A stretch of 64,000 nt of DNA, from contig NZ_ARQM01000011.1 in NCBI RefSeq assembly GCF_000385135.1, forward strand, positions 124,001 through 188,000, given 5' to 3'. The position numbers and the translations under genes are program-made. Under the pieces are notes generated by a model. That model did no database searches. It was given only the letters and a program-made list of their open reading frames with translations, and was not told where the DNA came from. This stretch comes from Promicromonospora sukumoe 327MFSha3.1 (lineage in GTDB: Bacteria > Actinomycetota > Actinomycetes > Actinomycetales > Cellulomonadaceae). This document shows, one piece after another, positions 58,709 through 64,000 of the stretch (its first letter is position 1; each line of letters starts with the position of its first letter).

Positions 58709-59262
58709 GCACCGAGGGAGCGGCCGCCGCAGGGAGCGGCCTCCGGGTACGCGACGCGGACCCCACCGAGTACGACGCGATCGGCAAGATCGTCGAGGCG
58801 GCCTTCGCCGCCGACGGGCAGCTCGCCGCGCCCGACTCCGCCTTCTACGCGGGCGTCCTGCGCGACGTCGCCGGCCGGGCGGGCACGGCCGAGATCATCG
58901 CGGCGCTGGACGACGGCGTGGTGGTGGGCGGGGTGACCTTCGTGCCGCGCGGCGGGCCCATGGCCGACATCGCCGGGGACGGCGAGGCCGAGATCCGCAT
59001 GCTCGGCGTCGCGCCGGACGCGCAGGGCCGGGGCGCGGGGTCCGCGCTGATGCGGGAGTGCCTGGCGCGGGCCGCCCGCGACGGCGCCCCGGGGACGCGG
59101 CGGGTCGTGCTCTCGACCAACACGATCGCGCACGGCTCGCACCGGCTCTACGAGCGGCTCGGCTTCGTGCGCGACCCCGCCCGCGACTGGACGCCGGTGC
59201 CCGGTGTCGACCTGCTCTGCTACGTGCTGGAGCTGGAGCTGGAGCTGGAGCTGGAGCTGTAG
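58705..59262 (+). CDS. GNAT acetyltransferase with LE-repeat tail
   Basis: A 185-aa GNAT. The acetyl-CoA loop is MLGVAPDAQGRGAGSALM, followed by RLYERLGFVRDPARDW. The final ten or so residues are Leu-Glu repeats (LELELELELEL) encoded by a run of CTGGAG units, which is not part of the fold. ATG overlaps the previous stop. It resembles small-substrate acetyltransferases; acceptor unknown. Confidence 0.88.
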   Translation: MSTEGAAAAGSGLRVRDADPTEYDAIGKIVEAAFAADGQLAAPDSAFYAGVLRDVAGRAGTAEIIAALDDGVVVGGVTFVPRGGPMADIAGDGEAEIRMLGVAPDAQGRGAGSALMRECLARAARDGAPGTRRVVLSTNTIAHGSHRLYERLGFVRDPARDWTPVPGVDLLCYVLELELELELEL

Positions 59263-60158
59263 CGGCGCGGCGGGCGCAGCAGCCCCGACGTGATCGCCAC
59301 GCCGAGCAGGAGCAGCAGCCCGCCGCCCACCTCTGCCGCGTTCGGCACCTCGCCCTGCGCGAGCCAGGCCGCCGTCATGCCGAACACGGGCACGAGCATG
59401 GTGAAGGGCACCACCGCGCTCGCCCGGTGGCGCGCCAGCAGCGTGTTCCAGATGCCGTAGCCCACCAGGCTCGCGAGCCACGCGGTGTACAGGGTGGACA
59501 GCACGGCGGCCCAGGTCGGGTGCGTCAGCGAGTGGCCGACGGCGGCCGGCCCGTCCAGCACGAGCGCCAGCGCGAACATCGGCACCGGCACGACCAGCGC
59601 CGACCACACGGTCATGGACAGGCCGGCCAGCGGCGTCGGCAGGGTCCCGCTCGCCTGCGTCACGGTCCCCAGCCGCCGCACGATCACGTTGCCCGTCGCC
59701 CAGGACGCCGCGGCGCCGAGCGTGAGCAGGAACGCGAGCCCCGGCGTCGCGGCGGACCGGCCGAGGCCCACGATCACCAGGCCGACGGCGCCGAGCAGCA
59801 CGCCGACGAGCTGCGGCGTCGTCGGGCGCTCGCGCAGGGCGACGCTCGCGAACAGGACGGTGAGCACCACCTGCGCCTGGAGCACGAGCGAGGCGAGGCC
59901 CGGCGGCATGTCCAGCCAGATCGCGGTGTACATCAGCGCGAACTGGCCGAGGCTGAGGAACAGCCCCACCACGAGCACGTCCTTCATCGGCACGGCGGGC
60001 CGGGGGACCAGGAAGATCGCCGGGACGAGCACCACCACGAACCGGATCGCGAGGAAGAGCACCGGCGGCACGTCGTCCACGCCGATGTCGATCGCGAGGA
60101 AGTTGGTGCCCCAGATGACCATGACGAGCACGGCGAGGAGCGAGTGGCGCAGGGGCAT
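59220..60158 (-). CDS. EamA/DMT-family transporter
   Basis: A 312-aa permease with ten TM helices as two EamA halves (VIWGTNFLAIDIGVDDVPPVLFLAIRF; second half ASWATGNVIVRRLG). The family exports amino acids and other metabolites. The C-terminus runs into poly-Ser (YSSSSSSSSSSST) through the hexanucleotide repeat. The stop lies inside the convergent GNAT gene (43-base overlap). Confidence 0.92.
   Translation of the reverse strand: MPLRHSLLAVLVMVIWGTNFLAIDIGVDDVPPVLFLAIRFVVVLVPAIFLVPRPAVPMKDVLVVGLFLSLGQFALMYTAIWLDMPPGLASLVLQAQVVLTVLFASVALRERPTTPQLVGVLLGAVGLVIVGLGRSAATPGLAFLLTLGAAASWATGNVIVRRLGTVTQASGTLPTPLAGLSMTVWSALVVPVPMFALALVLDGPAAVGHSLTHPTWAAVLSTLYTAWLASLVGYGIWNTLLARHRASAVVPFTMLVPVFGMTAAWLAQGEVPNAAEVGGGLLLLLGVAITSGLLRPPRRYSSSSSSSSSSST
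59227..59259. repeat. CTGGAG hexanucleotide repeat
   Basis: Five and a half tandem CTGGAG units at the shared 3' end of two convergent genes. Plus strand: Leu-Glu repeats in the GNAT. Minus strand: a Ser run in the EamA permease. Whole-unit slippage keeps both frames open. Confidence 0.9.
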
Positions 60159-60265
60159 GGCGTCATCGTCGGGCGCTCCGACGCGGTACGTCCATCGCGT
60201 ATCACTGGCCGATTGTTCAGCGCCGCTGAACGGTGACGACGGTGTGACTACGTACTTTCCCGATC

Positions 60266-60294
60266 TTGTTCCACCGAGCGGGTGAAATTAGCGT
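60266..60294 (+). promoter_or_regulatory. Promoter of the GH16 gene
   Basis: TTGTTC (60266-60271), a 17-base spacer and TAGCGT (60289-60294). Start expected near 60301, giving a 35-base leader with AAGGAG before the ATG. Confidence 0.5.
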
Positions 60295-60334
60295 CGCGGG
60301 CAACGGGAGACACACGTTCGCGAAGGAGCGTCCG

Positions 60335-61213
60335 ATGCGTAGCACCAGATTCCGCACGACCCGCACCACGGTCACGGCGGCGGCCGCCGCGGCCCTCGTC
60401 CTGTCCGCCTCGCTCGTCGCGTCCGCGGCCACCCAGCACGCGCCCGACGGCGGCTCGGCCCCGTCCGCGTCGGAGGCATCCGCCGCGGTGGGCGCCCTGA
60501 CCTGGTCGGACGAGTTCGACGGCGCCGCGGGCAGCGCGCCGAACCCGGCCAACTGGAACCAGGAGACCGGCGCCGGCGGCTGGGGCAACAACGAGCTCCA
60601 GAACTACACGAGCTCGCGGGACAACTCGGCCCTGGACGGGAACGGCAACCTCGTCATCACGGCCCGCCAGGACGGGAACGGCGGCTACACGTCGGCGCGC
60701 CTGACCACCGCGGGCAAGGTGGAGCCCACCTACGGCCGCGTCGAGGCCCGCATCAAGATCCCGCGCGGGCAGGGCATCTGGCCCGCCTTCTGGATGCTCG
60801 GCGGCCAGATCGACTCCGGCGTGCCGTGGCCCAACTCCGGCGAGATCGACATCATGGAGAACGTCGGCTTCGAGCCGCACATGGTGCACGGCACCATCCA
60901 CGGCCCCGGCTACTCCGGCGGCAGCGGGATCGGCGCGGCGTACACGCACCCGCAGGGCTGGTCCTTCGCCGACGACTTCCACACGTTCGCGGTGGACCGC
61001 GAGCCCGGCCGCATCACCTGGTCGGTCGACGGGAACGTCTACCAGACCCGCTCCACCGCCGACGTCGGCGGCAACCAGTGGGTCTTCGACCAGCCGTTCT
61101 TCATGCTGCTGAACGTCGCGGTGGGCGGCAACTGGCCCGGCTACCCCGACGGCACCACCCAGTTCCCGCAGCAGATGGTCGTCGACTACGTCCGGGTCTA
61201 CGACCAGGGCTGA
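60335..61213 (+). CDS. Secreted GH16 endo-beta-1,3-glucanase (laminarinase-like)
   Basis: A 292-aa exported enzyme. The signal peptide is at about residues 1-32 (TTVTAAAAAALVLSASLVASA). The single GH16 domain has WSDEFDG, NNELQNYT, ARIKIPRGQGIWPAFWMLG and the catalytic motif GEIDIMENVG (nucleophile Glu170, acid/base Glu175), with HTFAVDREPGRITWSVDG and FFMLLNVAVGGNWPG. The E-I-D-I-M-E form with Met fits the laminarinase subgroup. No carbohydrate-binding module. It may give oligosaccharides to the secreted GH3. Confidence 0.95.
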   Translation: MRSTRFRTTRTTVTAAAAAALVLSASLVASAATQHAPDGGSAPSASEASAAVGALTWSDEFDGAAGSAPNPANWNQETGAGGWGNNELQNYTSSRDNSALDGNGNLVITARQDGNGGYTSARLTTAGKVEPTYGRVEARIKIPRGQGIWPAFWMLGGQIDSGVPWPNSGEIDIMENVGFEPHMVHGTIHGPGYSGGSGIGAAYTHPQGWSFADDFHTFAVDREPGRITWSVDGNVYQTRSTADVGGNQWVFDQPFFMLLNVAVGGNWPGYPDGTTQFPQQMVVDYVRVYDQG

Positions 61214-61222
61214 CCACCCCGA

Positions 61223-61272
61223 CACGTGTCAGACGTACAGGTCACAGGAGGGACCTGTACGTCTGACACGTG
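61223..61272. repeat. Family A inverted repeat, copy 4
   Basis: 21-bp perfect arms (61223-61243 and 61252-61272), core TGTCAGACGTACAGGTC, 8-base loop, about 10 bases after the GH16 stop. The arms match copy 1 in all but one base of the core. Confidence 0.88.
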
Positions 61273-61289
61273 GTGGCGGGCCCACGTCG

Positions 61290-61315
61290 TAGACTGGCGG
61301 GGCGCTCCGGCGCCC
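61290..61315 (+). promoter_or_regulatory. purL promoter hexamer and leader hairpin
   Basis: TAGACT (61290-61295) is the hexamer also seen before purA and purS. GGGCGC/GCGCCC (61300-61305 and 61310-61315) forms a small hairpin at the expected start of the message. Confidence 0.45.
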
Positions 61316-61344
61316 AGAAACCTACCCCGCACGCGAGGAACTAC

Positions 61345-63684
61345 ATGACCGCGCCCGCGTCCCAGGCACCCTCCCGCCCGACTCCCGCCGTTCCGTCACT
61401 GGACACGGTCGAGGCCGCCGCCGCCACCCCTGACGAGGTGCAGCCGTACGGCGAGCTCGGACTCAAGGAGGACGAGTACCAGCGCATCAAGGACATCCTG
61501 GGCCGCCGCCCCACCGCGGCCGAGCTCGCGATGTACTCCGTGATGTGGAGCGAGCACTGCTCGTACAAGTCGTCGAAGGTGCACCTGAGCAAGTTCGGCG
61601 AGAAGGTGACCGACGAGATGAAGGAGCACCTCCTCGTCGGCATCGGTGAGAACGCCGGCGTCGTCGACATCGGCGACGGCTGGGCCGTCACCTTCAAGGT
61701 CGAGTCGCACAACCACCCGTCGTTCGTCGAGCCCTACCAGGGCGCCGCGACCGGCGTCGGCGGCATCGTCCGCGACATCATCTCGATGGGCGCCCGCCCC
61801 GTGGCGGTCATGGACCAGCTGCGCTTCGGCGCCGTCGACCACCCCGACACCGCGCGCGTCGTGCACGGCGTCGTCTCGGGCGTGGGCGGCTACGGCAACT
61901 CCCTCGGCCTGCCCAACATCGGCGGCGAGCTCGTCTTCGACGGCTCCTACCAGGGCAACCCGCTGGTGAACGCGCTGTGCCTCGGCGTGCTGCGCCACGA
62001 GGACATCCACCTCGCCAACGCCACCGGCCTCGGCAACAAGGTCGTGCTGTTCGGCGCCCGCACGGGCGGCGACGGCATCGGCGGCGCCTCCATCCTGGCC
62101 TCGGAGACCTTCGAGGACGGCGTCCCCGCCAAGCGCCCGTCGGTGCAGGTGGGCGACCCCTTCATGGAGAAGGTGCTCATCGAGTGCTGCCTCGAGCTGT
62201 TCTCGGCCAAGGTCGTGGAGGGCATCCAGGACCTCGGCGCCGCGGGCATCTCCTGCGCCACCTCCGAGCTGGCCTCCAACGGCGACGGCGGCATGCACGT
62301 CGACCTCGACGACGTGCTGCTGCGCGACCCCACGCTGAACGCCGGCGAGATCCTCATGTCGGAGTCGCAGGAGCGCATGATGGCCGTCGTCCGGCCCGAC
62401 CAGCTCGACGCGTTCCTCGCCATCACGGGCAAGTGGGAGGTCGAGACCGCCGTCATCGGCGAGGTCAACGACTCCGGCCGCCTCACCATCGACCACCACG
62501 GCCAGCGGATCGTGGACGTCGACCCCAAGACCGTCGCGCACGAGGGCCCCGTCTACGAGCGGCCCTACGCGCGTCCCGAGTGGCAGGACGGCCTGCAGGC
62601 CGACTCGACGACGGCCGCGGGCCTGGCCCGCCCGGCGTCGGGCGAGGAGCTGCGCGAGACCGCGCTGACGCTCCTGGCCTCGCCCAACCTCGCCTCCAAG
62701 GCGTGGGTCACCAACCAGTACGACCGGTTCGTCCAGGGCAACACCGCGCTCGCGCAGCCCGACGACGGCGGCGTGGTCCGCGTCGACGAGTCCACCGGGC
62801 TCGGCGTGGCGCTGGCGACCGACGCCAACGGCCGCTACGGCAAGCTCGACCCGCGCTCGGGCGCCGCGCTGGCGCTCGCGGAGGCCTACCGCAACGTGGC
62901 CACGACCGGCGCCGAGCCGCTCGCCGTCACGGACTGCCTGAACTTCGGCTCGCCGGAGCACCCGGACTCGATGTGGCAGCTCGTCGAGGCGATCGAGGGC
63001 CTCGCGGACGCCTGCCAGGAGCTCGGCGTCCCCGTCACCGGCGGCAACGTCTCGCTCTACAACGGCACGGGCGAGCCGGGCCAGATCGACTCGTCGATCC
63101 ACCCCACCCCCGTGGTGGGCGTGCTCGGCGTGCTCGACGACGTGAGCACCGCGCTCTCGTCCGGCTGGCAGACCGAGGGCCTCTCCCTGCTGCTGCTCGG
63201 CACGACGCGGGACGAGCTCGACGGCTCGGCCTGGGCCGACGTCGTGCACTCGCACCTCGGCGGCGTGCCTCCGCAGGTGGACCTGGCCGCGGAGAAGGCG
63301 CTGGCCTCGGTGCTCGTGGAGGCCCGCCGGTCGGGCCTCGCGGCCGCCGCGCACGACCTGTCCGAGGGCGGCCTCGTGCAGGCGCTGATCGAGTCCTCGC
63401 TGCGGTTCGGCGTCGGCGCGTCCGTGGCGCTCGAGGGTGTCACGGGCCGCGACAAGGTCGACCCGTTCGTGGCCCTGTTCTCGGAGTCGACCGGCCGCGT
63501 GGTCGTCGCCGTCGACCCGGAGCACGAGGGCGAGCTGACCCACCTCGCCGAGGACGCCGGCGTGCCGGTGCTCCGCCTCGGCAGCACCGGCGGCGACGCC
63601 GTGGTGGTCGAGGGTCAGTTCGAGATCCCGCTGGACGAGGCCCGCGAGCCCTACGAGGCGACCCTCCCGGCCATCTTCGGCTGA
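61345..63684 (+). CDS. purL: FGAM synthase large subunit PurL
   Basis: A 779-aa small-form PurL, which turns FGAR into FGAM with ATP and ammonia from PurQ. It has an N-terminal linker (1-35), [16 protein letters not shown] with the catalytic His, [51 protein letters not shown], then the second AIRS-like half with [18 protein letters not shown] and [12 protein letters not shown]. Length fits the PurS-dependent type. ATG 61345 is chosen over an in-frame start inside the hairpin region. Confidence 0.97.
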   Translation: MTAPASQAPSRPTPAVPSLDTVEAAAATPDEVQPYGELGLKEDEYQRIKDILGRRPTAAELAMYSVMWSEHCSYKSSKVHLSKFGEKVTDEMKEHLLVGIGENAGVVDIGDGWAVTFKVESHNHPSFVEPYQGAATGVGGIVRDIISMGARPVAVMDQLRFGAVDHPDTARVVHGVVSGVGGYGNSLGLPNIGGELVFDGSYQGNPLVNALCLGVLRHEDIHLANATGLGNKVVLFGARTGGDGIGGASILASETFEDGVPAKRPSVQVGDPFMEKVLIECCLELFSAKVVEGIQDLGAAGISCATSELASNGDGGMHVDLDDVLLRDPTLNAGEILMSESQERMMAVVRPDQLDAFLAITGKWEVETAVIGEVNDSGRLTIDHHGQRIVDVDPKTVAHEGPVYERPYARPEWQDGLQADSTTAAGLARPASGEELRETALTLLASPNLASKAWVTNQYDRFVQGNTALAQPDDGGVVRVDESTGLGVALATDANGRYGKLDPRSGAALALAEAYRNVATTGAEPLAVTDCLNFGSPEHPDSMWQLVEAIEGLADACQELGVPVTGGNVSLYNGTGEPGQIDSSIHPTPVVGVLGVLDDVSTALSSGWQTEGLSLLLLGTTRDELDGSAWADVVHSHLGGVPPQVDLAAEKALASVLVEARRSGLAAAAHDLSEGGLVQALIESSLRFGVGASVALEGVTGRDKVDPFVALFSESTGRVVVAVDPEHEGELTHLAEDAGVPVLRLGSTGGDAVVVEGQFEIPLDEAREPYEATLPAIFG

Positions 63685-63748
63685 GCCGCCCGGCCCCGGA
63701 TCGGCACGCTGATCCGGGGCCCGGCGGGGGAGCGATAGGGTCCGGCCT

Positions 63749-64000
63749 GTGCGATTTGTCCGTGGCCTCATCTCCCTCGTGCTCTGGGTCGTCGCGATCC
63801 CCCTGCTCCTCGTGGCGGTGGCCAGGGCGCTCCCGTTCGACAACGTGGCGCCGCTGCCGCAGCTCGTCGCGTTCACGCCGTGGGCGCCGATCGTGGTGCT
63901 GCCGCTGCTGATCGTGGCCCTGTTCTCGCGCCGCTGGGTGCTGACGGTGCTGCTCGGGGTCTCCTTCGCGGGCTTCCTGTACTGGACGGCGCCCTTCTAC
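63749..64000 (+). CDS. Membrane protein, N-terminal part only
   Basis: 84 codons to the window edge, no stop. Three hydrophobic segments (FVRGLISLVLWVVAIPLLLVAVA, WAPIVVLPLLIVALFS, WVLTVLLGVSFAGFLYW) match the membrane N-terminus found on actinobacterial endonuclease/exonuclease/phosphatase-family proteins, but the catalytic part is outside the window. TAGGGT (63736-63741) lies 7 bases before the GTG, so the transcript is likely leaderless. Confidence 0.6.
   Translation, partial: MRFVRGLISLVLWVVAIPLLLVAVARALPFDNVAPLPQLVAFTPWAPIVVLPLLIVALFSRRWVLTVLLGVSFAGFLYWTAPFY

Noticed and set aside
58609..59607. 332-codon antisense frame across DUF2269 and GNAT genes
   Set aside because: Shadow frame; it crosses a gene boundary and has no family features.
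61396..63876. 826-codon open frame antisense to purL
   Set aside because: Composition typical of a GC shadow frame and exactly opposite a conserved enzyme gene.

Overview
The window is about 73% G+C. It shows strong third-position GC bias, many GTG starts, 4-base ATGA/GTGA gene overlaps and many apparently leaderless transcripts. It carries actinobacterial marker genes and RNAs: DUF3151, SAM-IV riboswitch, F420-type LLM oxidoreductase, DUF222/13E12, DUF2599, TrmB/LuxR fusion regulator. This points to a Gram-positive actinobacterium, most likely order Micrococcales; with secreted GH3 and GH16 enzymes, Promicromonosporaceae or Cellulomonadaceae is my best guess (inference). It is ordinary chromosome. 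I see no rRNA, tRNA, phage, integron, IS element or CRISPR array.

Layout. 0-6.8 kb: secreted subtilisin-like protease, alpha/beta hydrolase, small HTH protein, then a Cys-codon leader peptide and RNA structure ahead of an isopenicillin-N-synthase-like oxygenase, and a rhodanese. 6.8-12.2 kb: CitA/CitB-type two-component system divergent from a tctCBA tricarboxylate transporter. 12.2-18.5 kb: SDR, CorA, pyrE, membrane protein, HAD phosphatase, decayed toxin-antitoxin pair, DedA protein, TrmH. 18.5-20.3 kb: MFS remnant with palindromes, class II aldolase. 20.3-24 kb: STAS - PP2C/kinase - STAS partner-switching cluster. 24-31 kb: DUF3151, purA, purD, hydrolase, purS-purQ, double GNAT. 31-34.8 kb: MBL hydrolase and secreted GH3. 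34.8-38.6 kb: sulfur locus, with rhodanese-metZ under a SAM-I (S-box) RNA and a class V aminotransferase under a SAM-IV RNA. 38.6-45.5 kb: membrane protein with CsoR/CstR-like operator, amidase, MscS-like protein, a small secreted repeat protein, LLM oxidoreductase, regulator, hydrolase. 45.6-52.4 kb: fatty-acid beta-oxidation genes (htdX-fabG4-fadA2-like, divergent from tetR and an acyl-CoA dehydrogenase/oxidase). 52.4-56 kb: small membrane protein, DUF2599 lipoprotein, truncated DUF222 gene under a LexA box, DUF1851/Tdi1-like protein with a disordered tail. 56-60 kb: NarL-type two-component system, DUF2269-like protein, GNAT, EamA permease. 60-64 kb: GH16 glucanase, purL, and the start of a membrane protein.

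Themes. Sulfur status seems to be sensed three ways: Cys-codon leader, SAM-I and SAM-IV. Purine synthesis is split over purA-purD, purS-purQ and purL, whose upstream regions share a TAGACT hexamer. The most distinctive non-coding feature is a set of long, near-perfect inverted repeats between genes. They fall into at least three recurring sequence families (TGTCAGAC..CAGRTC; TCTACCCAGTCATTRGGCCCG; GGTCGAGCYTGTCGAGACC), and one family member has become coding sequence. The strongest candidates for undescribed biology are the Cys leader/oxygenase unit, the TDGTRVTS repeat protein, the hairpin families, and the SOS-controlled truncated DUF222 gene beside a Tdi1-like gene.
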